Source: AC-32 sp963766375
GTDB lineage: Bacteria; Actinomycetota; Thermoleophilia; Gaiellales; Gaiellaceae
NCBI GenBank assembly: GCA_963766375.1
Contig: CAVXZG010000006.1
Location: 186,001-250,000, forward strand
Reading direction: 5' to 3'
DNA length: 64,000 nt
Shown: piece by piece, positions 44,059-52,300 of the stretch
Layout of the letters: each line of letters starts with the position of its first letter
How positions within the stretch are numbered: position 1 is the stretch's first letter
Made by a program: the position numbers and the translations under genes
Notes under the pieces: model-generated
What the model saw: the letters and a program-made list of their open reading frames with translations, nothing else
Database searches by the model: none
Told to the model about the DNA's origin: nothing

Positions 44059-45324
44059 ATGACGACGGCTCTCAAGGGCGTGATCCTGGCCGGCGGCACG
44101 GGCTCGCGCCTGCACCCGCTGACGCAGATCACGAACAAGCACCTGCTCCCGATCTACGACCGGCCGATGATCAGCTGGGCGATCGAGGCGCTCGTCAACG
44201 CAGGCGTGCAGGAGCTGATGCTGGTCACGGGGGGCACGCACGCCGGTGAGTTCTTTCGCCTGCTCGGCAACGGCCACGAGCACGGGGTCGACCGGCTCTT
44301 CTACGCCTACCAGGACAAGCCCGGCGGAATCGCCGAGGCTCTCGGCCTCGCGGAGCGGTTCGGCCGCGGCGGGCCGATCGTCGTGATGCTGGCCGACAAC
44401 GTGGTCGAGCAGTCGCTGGCCCCGGCGGTCGCCAAGTTCAAGGCCCAGGAGGGCGGGGCGCGCATCCTGCTGGCTCGCATCGAGGAGCCCGAGCACCTGC
44501 GCCATCTCGGCGTCCCGGAGCTGCAAGAGGGCCGCGTCGTGAACATCGTCGAGAAGCCGGACGACCCGCCGAGCGAGTACGCGGTCACCGGCATCTACTT
44601 CTACGACGAGCAGGTCTGGGACGTGATCCCGACGCTCGAGCCCTCAGGCCGCGGCGAGCTCGAGATCACGGATGTGAACAACTGGTACGTCGCTCAGGGC
44701 ACGATGGAGTACGACGTGCTCGACGGCTTCTGGGGCGACGCGGGCGAATCGATCGACGCGTACTACGAGGTCAACGACTACGTGCGCGCCAACGGGGCCA
44801 ACAAGGATAGTCCCCCTCCCGCCAATGAACGGCCAGCATTACCGGAAGGGGGACTAGTGGTCGACGGCATCAAGGTGATCCCGCTGCGGCGGTTCGAGGA
44901 CGAGCGCGGTTGGTTCTGCGAGCTGCGCCGCGAAAGTCTGCTGCCGAAGCCGACGAAGCAGACCAACGTCTCGTTCTCGCGCCGGGGCGTGATCCGCGGG
45001 CTCCACTACCACGAGCGCGGCCAGGACGACCTGTTCGCCTGCCTGCAGGGCATGGCCCGGGTGGTCGTGCTCGACCGGGAGAGCGGCGAGACCTTCACCG
45101 AGGACATCGGCGACGACAATCCGGTCGCCGTCTACATCCCCGGCCGGCACGCGCACGGCTTCGAGGCCCTCACCGATCTGCTGTTCTGCTATCAGGTCAC
45201 GGAGGAGTACGACCCGGCGAACCCGGACGAGCAAGGCGTCTGCTGGAACGACCCGCGCGTCAAGGATCTGTGGAGCACGCAGTCTCCGATCCTCTCGGAG
45301 CGCGACCTCGCCGCGTGCTCATAA
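44059..45324 (+). CDS. rmlA-rmlC: Fused glucose-1-phosphate thymidylyltransferase and dTDP-4-dehydrorhamnose 3,5-epimerase
   Basis: 421 residues in one frame. Residues 1-250 are a short-type RmlA: GVILAGGTGSRLHPLT (nucleotide binding), KHLLPIYDRPM, LADNV and VNIVEKPDDP. Residues 268-421 are an RmlC-like cupin with RGWFCELRRES, RGVIRGLHYH (active-site His) and IPGRHAHGFEAL. The linker NKDSPPPANERPALPEGGLV is encoded by a palindrome (44808-44856). The protein would make dTDP-glucose and later epimerise the 4-keto sugar, steps one and three of dTDP-L-rhamnose synthesis. A GTG at 44857 could also start the epimerase alone. rmlD overlaps the end; rmlB follows. Confidence 0.9.
   Translation: MTTALKGVILAGGTGSRLHPLTQITNKHLLPIYDRPMISWAIEALVNAGVQELMLVTGGTHAGEFFRLLGNGHEHGVDRLFYAYQDKPGGIAEALGLAERFGRGGPIVVMLADNVVEQSLAPAVAKFKAQEGGARILLARIEEPEHLRHLGVPELQEGRVVNIVEKPDDPPSEYAVTGIYFYDEQVWDVIPTLEPSGRGELEITDVNNWYVAQGTMEYDVLDGFWGDAGESIDAYYEVNDYVRANGANKDSPPPANERPALPEGGLVVDGIKVIPLRRFEDERGWFCELRRESLLPKPTKQTNVSFSRRGVIRGLHYHERGQDDLFACLQGMARVVVLDRESGETFTEDIGDDNPVAVYIPGRHAHGFEALTDLLFCYQVTEEYDPANPDEQGVCWNDPRVKDLWSTQSPILSERDLAACS
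44808..44856. repeat. Palindromic element in the rmlA-rmlC linker
   Basis: TAGTCCCCCT (44808-44817) and AGGGGGACTA (44847-44856) are perfect 10-base inverted repeats, extended by CCG/CGG after one mismatch. The 20-odd bases between are less GC-rich than the flanks. The element is 49 bases and read through in frame, coding the linker between two enzyme domains. It looks like a small inserted palindrome, REP- or MITE-like, rather than ancestral coding sequence. Confidence 0.6.
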
Positions 45325-46082
45325 CGGGCGCGGGCGGCCAGCTCGGGGCCGCGCTGAGCGAGGTCTTTCCGGAGGCTGACGCCCGCACGAGCGCGGAGTT
45401 CAACGTGGTCGCACCGCCGGTGCTGGAGAGCGTTCCCGACCTCGTTCTTCACGCCGCAGCCTGGACCGACGTGGACGGAGCCGAGCAACGCGAGGAGCTC
45501 GCCGCCGCGGTGAACGTGCGAGGGACGCGCAACGTGGTCGAGCTCGGGGCGCCGGTCGTCTACTACTCGACCGATTACGTCTTCGACGGCTCGAAGGGCG
45601 AGCCGTATGTCGAGTCGGACGAGACGAATCCGCTCTCGGCGTACGGGCGCACGAAGCTCGCCGGCGAGCAGGAGGTACGCGAGGGCTGGGTCGTGCGCAG
45701 CTCCTGGCTCTTCGGCGCGACCGGCAAGAACTTCCTGCGGACGATGCTCGCGCTCGGGCAGGAGCAGGACGAGGTTGCGGTCGTCTCGGATCAGATTGGC
45801 TCGCCGACCTTCGTCGGCCACCTGGCCGAGGCCACGCGCGAGTTGCTCGAGCTGCCCTACGGAACCTGGCATCTGGCCGCTGAGGGGCAATGCACGTGGG
45901 CCGAGTTCGCGGCGGCGATCTTCGACGAGGCAGGGCTCGACTGTCGCGTGCGCGAGATCACGACGCAGGAGCTCGGCCGGCCTGCGCCTCGGCCGGCCTA
46001 TTCAGTGCTCCGTAGCGAGCGCGAGGGCGCTCCGCGGCTGCCGCACTGGCGCGAGGGGCTGCGTGCCTGCCTCGGCACCTGA
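45315..46082 (+). CDS. rmlD: dTDP-4-dehydrorhamnose reductase
   Basis: 255 residues of the extended SDR fold: ITGAGGQLGAAL at the N-terminus, STDYVFDG, and the catalytic YGRTKLAGE (Tyr-x-x-x-Lys). It makes dTDP-L-rhamnose, the last step of the pathway. The GTG at 45315 overlaps the end of the fused rmlA-rmlC gene by 10 bases; the family start (LITGAGGQLG) comes right after. The next gene is rmlB, 16 bases on. Confidence 0.93.
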   Translation: MLITGAGGQLGAALSEVFPEADARTSAEFNVVAPPVLESVPDLVLHAAAWTDVDGAEQREELAAAVNVRGTRNVVELGAPVVYYSTDYVFDGSKGEPYVESDETNPLSAYGRTKLAGEQEVREGWVVRSSWLFGATGKNFLRTMLALGQEQDEVAVVSDQIGSPTFVGHLAEATRELLELPYGTWHLAAEGQCTWAEFAAAIFDEAGLDCRVREITTQELGRPAPRPAYSVLRSEREGAPRLPHWREGLRACLGT

Positions 46083-46098
46083 TCTAACCTTCCGCCCG

Positions 46099-47085
46099 AT
46101 GCGCGTCCTGGTCACAGGAGGGGCCGGTTTCATCGGCTCGCACTTCGCCAAGCGCCTCGCCGCGGCGGGCGAGGACGTGGTCGTGCTCGACAAGCTGACC
46201 TACTCCGGAAACCCGGCGAACCTCGAGGGGGCGCAGGTGGAGCTCGTGGAGGGAGACATCTGCGATTCCACCGCTGTGACTGCTGCCGGCGAGGGTTGCG
46301 AGGCGGTCGTCAATTTCGCGGCCGAGACCCACGTCGACCGCTCGATCCACGGGGCCTCCGAGTTCATCGAGACCGACGTGCTCGGCACCTACGTGCTCCT
46401 GCACTGGGCGCGCGAGAACGGCACCCGGCTCGTGCAGGTCTCCACCGACGAGGTCTACGGCGACGTGCCGGCGGGCGCCTCGTCGCGCGAAGGCGACACG
46501 CTGCACCCCTCCAGCCCGTACTCGGCGTCCAAGGCGGGCGGCGACCTGCAGGTGATCGCGGCGGTCCGCACCTACGGCGTGGACGCGTGCATCACGCGGG
46601 GCTCGAACACCTACGGGCCGAACCAGTACCCGGAGAAGATCATCCCGCTCTTCGTGACCAACGCGCTCGACGGCGCGCCGCTGCCTCTTTACGGCGACGG
46701 CCGCCAGACGCGCGACTGGCTCCACGTCGAAGACCATTGCGCCGCGATCGAGCTCGTGCTGCGCCAGGGTGCGAGCGGTGAGATCTACAACGTCGGCGGC
46801 GGCGAGGAGGTCGAGAACCGCGACCTGACGCAGACGATCCTCGAGCTGACCGGCGCCGACGAGTCGCTCGTCCGCCACGTCGAGGACCGACCCGGGCACG
46901 ACCGCCGCTACTCGATCGATGCCACCAAGCTCCGGGCGCTCGGCTGGGCTCCGCAGCGCGCGCTCGCGGACGGCCTGCCCGAGACCGTGGCCTGGTATCG
47001 CGAGAACCGCGACTGGTGGGAGCCGATCAAGTCCGGCGACTACCGCGCGTACTACGAGAAGCAGTACTCAGAGCGGCTCGGCTAG
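46099..47085 (+). CDS. rmlB: dTDP-glucose 4,6-dehydratase
   Basis: 328 residues, extended SDR. TGGAGFIGSHF binds NAD, NFAAETHVDRS and STDEVYGD are family motifs, and YSASKAGGD provides the Tyr-x-x-x-Lys pair. It converts dTDP-glucose to the 4-keto-6-deoxy sugar, step two of the rhamnose pathway. With the upstream fused gene and rmlD, all four enzymes are present in order A/C-D-B. Its end overlaps the convergent protein kinase gene by 18 bases. Confidence 0.95.
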   Translation: MRVLVTGGAGFIGSHFAKRLAAAGEDVVVLDKLTYSGNPANLEGAQVELVEGDICDSTAVTAAGEGCEAVVNFAAETHVDRSIHGASEFIETDVLGTYVLLHWARENGTRLVQVSTDEVYGDVPAGASSREGDTLHPSSPYSASKAGGDLQVIAAVRTYGVDACITRGSNTYGPNQYPEKIIPLFVTNALDGAPLPLYGDGRQTRDWLHVEDHCAAIELVLRQGASGEIYNVGGGEEVENRDLTQTILELTGADESLVRHVEDRPGHDRRYSIDATKLRALGWAPQRALADGLPETVAWYRENRDWWEPIKSGDYRAYYEKQYSERLG

Positions 47086-48453
47086 CAGCGTCTCGGCGCG
47101 CTTGCGGATCTGCGTCGGCTCGTGCCGGTCCGGCTCCAGCTGCTCCGCTCGCCGGAGGTAGGTGACCGCTTCCGAGCAGCGGCCGAGCCGGTAGAGCGTG
47201 TAGCCGAGGTTGTAGTTCGCGTAACCCTCGTAGAGATCGCTCGGCCCCGTGCCCCGCAGCTTCTGAACAGCTTGCTGGAAGAGCGGCAGCGCGCTCGAGT
47301 AGTCGCCCTGCTGCATCAGCTGGTACCCACGGTCGTTGAGGGTGTGCCCGCTCGCGCCGACCGCGGCAGGTGGGGGTGGAGGCGGGGGAGGTGGAGGCGG
47401 AGGTGCGGGCTCCTGCGTGACCGTCTGCTGGACGGTGGTCGTGCCGCCGGGGCCGGCGACCGTCCTCGTCGTCGGCTCTCCGCCCGAGGTGACGATTGCG
47501 GCGATCGAAGCTCCCACGGCCGCCGCTCCGAGGAGCAGCGCCGCCGGGATCAGGAACCGGCGCGGCACGCCGTCTCGCGTCGATGCCGCCGGGACGGCCG
47601 GCGGCAGCTGCGCCGTCGTCTCCCCCGAGCCGGCGAGAGCCTCGCGCAGCTCCGAGACGAATTCGGAGGCCGAGTCGAATCGAGCCGCCGGGTCCTTCGC
47701 CAGCGCCCGGCGGAAGACGCCGTCCAGCTCTGCCGGAAGGTTCTCGCGCAGCGCGGCGATCGAGGGCACGGGCGCGTGCACGTGCGCGACGGCCTCTGCG
47801 GTCGGCGAGTCGTTCTCGAAGGGCCGCTGCCCGCTCAGCAGCTCGTAGGCGACGACGGCCAGGGCATAGAGGTCGCTCGCCGGGCCCGCCCGCTCTCCCC
47901 GCGCCTGCTCGGGCGAGAGGTAACCCGCCGTCCCGAGGACCGTTCCGGTGAGGGTCATCGAGTCGAGCCCTGCCGCGCTCGCAATCCCGAAGTCGGCCAC
48001 GTGGAGGTCGTCGTGCGAGTCGAGGAGCAGGTTGGCCGGCTTGACGTCGCGGTGCACGACGCCGTGCCGGTGCGCCGAGTCCAGCGTCGCCGCCGCCTGT
48101 TCGAGCCACGCAAGCGCGCGGTCCGGAGGTTGAGCCCCTTCCCCGGCGAGGCGCTCTTCCAGCGAGCCGCCGCCGAGGTGCTCCATCACGATGAAGGGGC
48201 GGCCCTCCCACTCGCCGACGTCGAAGATCGTGACGGCTCCCGACTCGCCGGAAAGCCGTGCCGCGGCGAGCCCCTCCCGCTTGAAGCGCTCCGTGATCGC
48301 CTCATCCGCCGCGTAGCGTTCGGACAGCACCTTCACCACCACCTCGCGCCCGAGCGTGTCGTCGGTCGCGAGGTAGATGTCGCCCATCGCTCCGTGACCG
48401 ATGCGTCTGGGTGAGCGGTAACGGGGTGGAAGTAGCTCGGTGTCCACTGCCAT
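47068..48453 (-). CDS. Membrane Ser/Thr protein kinase with extracellular TPR region
   Basis: 461 residues from the ATG at 48453. The kinase domain (about 15-270) has IGHGAMGDIYLA (P-loop), VVVKVL (Lys), HRDVKPANLLL, ADFGIAS (DFG) and GTAGYLSPEQARGE. A membrane helix (about 305-325; FLIPAALLLGAAAVG) leads to a Pro tract of about 13 residues and a TPR-like domain with NDRGYQLMQQGDYSSALPLF and ANYNLGYTLYRLG. Actinobacterial Hanks kinases usually carry PASTA domains here instead. It may sense a wall- or envelope-related partner; the neighbouring wall genes agree with that but do not prove it. Confidence 0.9.
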   Translation of the reverse strand: MAVDTELLPPRYRSPRRIGHGAMGDIYLATDDTLGREVVVKVLSERYAADEAITERFKREGLAAARLSGESGAVTIFDVGEWEGRPFIVMEHLGGGSLEERLAGEGAQPPDRALAWLEQAAATLDSAHRHGVVHRDVKPANLLLDSHDDLHVADFGIASAAGLDSMTLTGTVLGTAGYLSPEQARGERAGPASDLYALAVVAYELLSGQRPFENDSPTAEAVAHVHAPVPSIAALRENLPAELDGVFRRALAKDPAARFDSASEFVSELREALAGSGETTAQLPPAVPAASTRDGVPRRFLIPAALLLGAAAVGASIAAIVTSGGEPTTRTVAGPGGTTTVQQTVTQEPAPPPPPPPPPPPPAAVGASGHTLNDRGYQLMQQGDYSSALPLFQQAVQKLRGTGPSDLYEGYANYNLGYTLYRLGRCSEAVTYLRRAEQLEPDRHEPTQIRKRAETLLAEPL

Positions 48454-48515
48454 TGCGCTGCGCTTCCCCTCTCGAACAAGTCGGAAACGGCCGTCTCGAC
48501 ACGTGTGAGTTCTGT

Positions 48516-48536
48516 AAAAACGCCGGAAAACCGGCG
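48516..48536 (-). terminator. Terminator-like hairpin in the kinase leader
   Basis: Read on the minus strand, CGCCGG-TTTT-CCGGCG is followed directly by TTTTT, a textbook intrinsic terminator shape. It lies about 63 bases upstream of the kinase ATG and no minus-strand gene precedes it. It may be an attenuator in the kinase mRNA leader or stop antisense reading from the plus-strand side. Confidence 0.5.
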
Positions 48537-48623
48537 AAAGGTTCGCTACCCTCAAGCTAGTCCGGCTGCGGCGCCCGGCGCGATGCTACCCGCCGCGATT
48601 CGGACTGCTCGGGGTCTAGGGCG

Positions 48624-50228
48624 ATGGTCAGCACACTCGCAGCAGCCGTCCTCGCCGCGCTGGGGCTCACAGGCACCACCCCGGCGGGGCACGCCGCGCA
48701 GTCATCGCCTGCGTTCTTCGCGGCCGGGCATGGCTGGGGCCACGGAGTCGGGCTGGCGCAGTACGGCGCCTACGGCTACGCGCTGCACGGCTGGAGCTAC
48801 GACAAGATCGTCGCGCACTACTACCCCGGTACGACGTTCGGCCAGGCGCCGGTGAAGCGGGTGCGGATCCTCCTCGTCCCCGGCTCGAAGCGCGTCGTCG
48901 TCTCCTCGCCCTCGCCCTTCAGCGTCCGCGACGCCTCCGGGAAGAGCCACAAGGTCCCGGCGGGAAAGCAGGAGCTGGGGCCCGGGCTGAAGCTGAAGCT
49001 CGCCGCCGCCAGCGAGGCGAAGGCCCTTCCCGGCCCGCTCGTCTTCGCTCCGGGCGCGGATCCGCTCTCGGTTGGACGCCGGGCCTACCGGGGCTCGCTG
49101 CGCGTGAGCGCCGCCGGCTCCGTGCGGGTCGTCAACACCATCGGCCTCGAGCCGTACCTGATGGGCGTCGTGCCGTCGGAGATGCCCGACCGCTGGCCCG
49201 CCGAGGCGCTGCAGGCCCAGGCCGTCGTGGCCCGCACCTACGCGCTCCGCCACCTGCACAAGGGCGGCGACTTCGACCTCTACTCGGACACGCGCAGCCA
49301 GGTCTACGGCGGAATTGCGGCCGAGTCCCAGATCGCCAGCGACGCCGTCTCGGCGACCGCCGGGGTGGTCGTCCTCTACAAGGGCGAGCTGGCCGACACG
49401 TTCTTCTTCTCGAGCTCCGGCGGGCGGACGGCCAACGTGCAGGACGTGTGGCCCAGCTCGCCCCCGGTCCCCTACCTCGTCTCGGTGCCCGATCCCTACG
49501 ACACGCTGTCGCCCTACCACGACTGGGGACCGCTGCGGTTCACGCCTGGAGTGCTTGGGCGCAGGCTCGGTGCGCGCGGCAGCTTGATCGACGTCAAGGC
49601 AGACACCGCTGCCTCCGGACGGGTGCGGACCCTGACCGTGGTCGGGACGAAGGGCGAGCGAACGATCAGCGGCTCCGATGCGCGCCGGGCCCTCGGCATG
49701 CGCTCGACCTGGTTCACGATCGGGATGCTGAGCCTGACGCCCCCGGCGGCGCCGGTCGTCTTCGGGGCCCAGGCGCGCCTGGGCGGGCTCGCGCGGGGAG
49801 TGGGCAAGGTCACGCTGGAAGCGCGTCCCTACGCCGGCCAGTGGAAGCCACTCGCGCCGCTGACCTCGAGGAGCGGTCAGGTGGCGGCGACGCTCTCGCC
49901 GAAGGTCTCGACCGACTACCGGCTCTCGACCGGCCAGATCCGCAGCGGCGTCGTTCGGCTCTCGGTCGCCCCGTTCGTCCGCATCGCCGCCGCGAGCGAC
50001 CATCTGTCGGTGACCGGGCTCGTCCGGCCGCTCCTGCCGAACGCCTCCGTGCAGGTGCAGCGGCTGGCGGGAGGCAGTTGGACGACGGTCGCCCGCACGA
50101 CGGTTGGAAGCGATGGCACCTTCTCCGGGGATGTGGAATTGACGCCGGGGACGTATCGTGCGCGTGTGGTCTCCGGTAAGGGTTTCGCGATCGGGCTCTC
50201 CAAGGTGCTGACGGTGGTGGCCGCATGA
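48624..50228 (+). CDS. SpoIID/LytB-domain secreted protein
   Basis: 534 residues with an N-terminal signal peptide (cleavage near AGHAAQ). The SpoIID domain has GHGWGHGVGLAQYGAYG near the start, LEPYLMGVVPSEMP, and QAQAVVARTYAL, the conserved catalytic-region motif with the key Glu. In Bacillus SpoIID cuts glycan strands stripped of stem peptides; here, in a non-sporulating context, it is probably a wall lytic transglycosylase. A C-terminal Ig-like half follows. It overlaps the subtilase gene by four bases, so the two are made together. Confidence 0.87.
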   Translation: MVSTLAAAVLAALGLTGTTPAGHAAQSSPAFFAAGHGWGHGVGLAQYGAYGYALHGWSYDKIVAHYYPGTTFGQAPVKRVRILLVPGSKRVVVSSPSPFSVRDASGKSHKVPAGKQELGPGLKLKLAAASEAKALPGPLVFAPGADPLSVGRRAYRGSLRVSAAGSVRVVNTIGLEPYLMGVVPSEMPDRWPAEALQAQAVVARTYALRHLHKGGDFDLYSDTRSQVYGGIAAESQIASDAVSATAGVVVLYKGELADTFFFSSSGGRTANVQDVWPSSPPVPYLVSVPDPYDTLSPYHDWGPLRFTPGVLGRRLGARGSLIDVKADTAASGRVRTLTVVGTKGERTISGSDARRALGMRSTWFTIGMLSLTPPAAPVVFGAQARLGGLARGVGKVTLEARPYAGQWKPLAPLTSRSGQVAATLSPKVSTDYRLSTGQIRSGVVRLSVAPFVRIAAASDHLSVTGLVRPLLPNASVQVQRLAGGSWTTVARTTVGSDGTFSGDVELTPGTYRARVVSGKGFAIGLSKVLTVVAA

Positions 50229-51667
50229 GACGCGCTCTGGCAGGCGTGTTTGCGGTAATCGCTCTTGCGGCGCCGGCTGCCGCGTACGCCGGTTTCAGCC
50301 CGAACGACCCGTTGGCACAAAAGCAGTGGTACATCGAGAAAGACCGGGCGTTCAACGCGTTCGACTCGTTCAACGTCCTGCCGCAGCTCCTGACGGTGCG
50401 CGTGGCCGTGATCGACTCCGGCGTGGACTCGAGCCATCCCGAGCTGAGGAACCGCATCGTCGGCGAGCGCAGCTTCGTGGGCGGGAGCGTGAACGACGTG
50501 CAGGGGCACGGCACATTTGTCGCGGGCGAGATCGCGGCGCTGACCGACAACGGCCTCGGAATCGCAGGGCTGGCGCCGCCGGCACGCCTGCTCATCGCCA
50601 AGGTCGTCCGCGACGATGGCTCGATCTCGCCGCACGCCGAGGCGCGCGCGATCCGCTGGGCGGTCCGCTCCGGCGCGAAGGTGATCAACCTGAGCCTGGG
50701 CGGCGTCCGTGATCCAAGCGACCCCAGCGTCGACGGATTCTCCTACGCCGAGCGGCGTGCGATCGACTACGCCATTCGCAGTGGCGCGCTTGTGGTCGCC
50801 TCGGTCGGCAACGGCGTGGATGCGCCCAGCAAGCCGTGGCGCTTCGCGAGCTACCCCGCTGCCCTCCCGCACGTGCTCGGCGTGGCCGCCTACGGGCGCT
50901 CGGGCGACGTGCCGGCCTTCTCGAACCGCGACGACGTCTTCGTCGACATCGCCGCGCCGGGGCAGGACATGCTCTCGCTGTTCCCGCGGGCGCTGACGAA
51001 GGCGTTTCCGGCTTGCCCGGATCAGGGGTATTCGAGCTGCGGTACCAAGGAGTACCGCCACGCAGACGGCACGTCGTACTCCTCGCCGCAGGTGGCGGCG
51101 GCGGCTGCGCTGGTCTTCGCGCTTCGGCCCGACCTTCGGGCGGACCAGGTATCGGCGATCCTCGAGCGGTCCGCCGACGACGCCACTCCGGGGGACGGCT
51201 GCGACGCCTGCACGGTCGGCCGCGACGAGCTGACCGGCAACGGCCGACTCGACGTGGCAGCCGCGGTGCACTCTTTGCGCGGGCAGATTCCGCCGGCGGA
51301 TCGCTTCGAGCCGAACGACGACACGGGCCGCGCGGCGCAGGTCGTCTTCGGAGGGTCGCTGGTGGCCAGGCCTACGCTCGACACCTGGGACGACCCGAAC
51401 GACGTCTACAGCATCAAGCTGCGCCGGGGTCAGGGGATTTCCGTCCTCGAGCGCTCCGGGAAGCTCGACACCTCGATCGTGCTCTGGAAGCCGGGGCTGC
51501 ACGGCCTCGCGCTTGCGACCGACCAGCTCCGTGCTCGGAGATCGATTCATCCGGCGGGCGTGCCTGAGCGCCTCGTCTATCGCGCTCGCGCGAGCGGCTG
51601 GTACTACCTGCAGGTCAAGCTGGCGCGGCCCGGCTCAGGGCCGTACTGGATCCGTATCGCGTCATAG
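50225..51667 (+). CDS. Secreted subtilisin-like serine protease (S8)
   Basis: 480 residues with a signal peptide of about 22. The triad is Asp in AVIDSGVDSSHPE, His in GHGTFVAGEIA and Ser in GTSYSSPQVAAAAAL. The catalytic domain runs to about residue 355 and is followed by a beta-sandwich pre-peptidase-type C-terminal domain (RFEPNDD; YYLQVKLA). A short N-terminal stretch of about 25 residues after the signal is too short for a full propeptide. It overlaps the SpoIID-like gene by ATGA, so both may act on the cell surface. Confidence 0.92.
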   Translation: MRRALAGVFAVIALAAPAAAYAGFSPNDPLAQKQWYIEKDRAFNAFDSFNVLPQLLTVRVAVIDSGVDSSHPELRNRIVGERSFVGGSVNDVQGHGTFVAGEIAALTDNGLGIAGLAPPARLLIAKVVRDDGSISPHAEARAIRWAVRSGAKVINLSLGGVRDPSDPSVDGFSYAERRAIDYAIRSGALVVASVGNGVDAPSKPWRFASYPAALPHVLGVAAYGRSGDVPAFSNRDDVFVDIAAPGQDMLSLFPRALTKAFPACPDQGYSSCGTKEYRHADGTSYSSPQVAAAAALVFALRPDLRADQVSAILERSADDATPGDGCDACTVGRDELTGNGRLDVAAAVHSLRGQIPPADRFEPNDDTGRAAQVVFGGSLVARPTLDTWDDPNDVYSIKLRRGQGISVLERSGKLDTSIVLWKPGLHGLALATDQLRARRSIHPAGVPERLVYRARASGWYYLQVKLARPGSGPYWIRIAS

Positions 51668-52300
51668 AAGCTCGTCCTCGGGGACGTCGCGGATCTGTCG
51701 CGCGGGGTTGCCGACCACGAGGGCTCGCGGCGGCACGTCCTTGATCACCACGGCGCCTGCGCCGACGAACGCCTCCTCGCCGATCTCGATCCCGGGCAGC
51801 AGCACTGCGCCGCCGCCGATGCGAGCGCCACGGCGGATCGTCGGGCCTTTGATCTGATCGTGCCGCTTCTCGGTGCGGCCCATGAAGTTGTCGTTGGTCG
51901 TGATCACGCAGGGCGCGATGAAGACGTTGTCCTCGAGCAGCGAGTAGGCCGTGATGTACGCATGCGCCTGGATCTTCGTCAGGGCGCCGACCGAGGTGTC
52001 GTTCTCGACCAGCGAGCCCCGGCCGATCACCACGTCGTCGCCGATCGTGCAGCGCTCCCGGACGCAGGCCTGGTCGCCGACGATCACGCGCTCGCCGACG
52101 GTCGTTCCGGCGAAGACGACCGCACCGGTCGAGACCACGGTGCCCGGGCCGAGCACGAGCGGCGGCAGCTCCTCCCGTTTCGCCGTCGAGCGCGGCGAGA
52201 GGGTCGGCTGCTTGCCGACGACCGCGTAGTCGAGGATCTTGCAGCCCTCGCCGATCACCGTTCCCGGGTAGACGACGGCGGTAGCGGCGACTTCAGTCAA
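51662..52300 (-). CDS. Left-handed beta-helix (hexapeptide) acyltransferase, WbpD-like
   Basis: 212 residues of hexapeptide repeats (VIGEGCKILDYAVVG; TTVGERVIVGDQACV; TIGDDVVIGRGSLV) with the catalytic-region THN-like segment CVITTNDNFMG and a C-terminal GNPARQIRD. This pattern fits WbpD/WlbB-type N-acetyltransferases that modify the 3-amino group of UDP-2-acetamido-3-amino-glucuronate. The TTG at 52300 overlaps the oxidoreductase stop. It is the last gene of the minus-strand cluster wecB, wecC-like, Gfo/Idh, acetyltransferase and overlaps the subtilase by six bases. Confidence 0.85.
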   Translation of the reverse strand: MTEVAATAVVYPGTVIGEGCKILDYAVVGKQPTLSPRSTAKREELPPLVLGPGTVVSTGAVVFAGTTVGERVIVGDQACVRERCTIGDDVVIGRGSLVENDTSVGALTKIQAHAYITAYSLLEDNVFIAPCVITTNDNFMGRTEKRHDQIKGPTIRRGARIGGGAVLLPGIEIGEEAFVGAGAVVIKDVPPRALVVGNPARQIRDVPEDELL

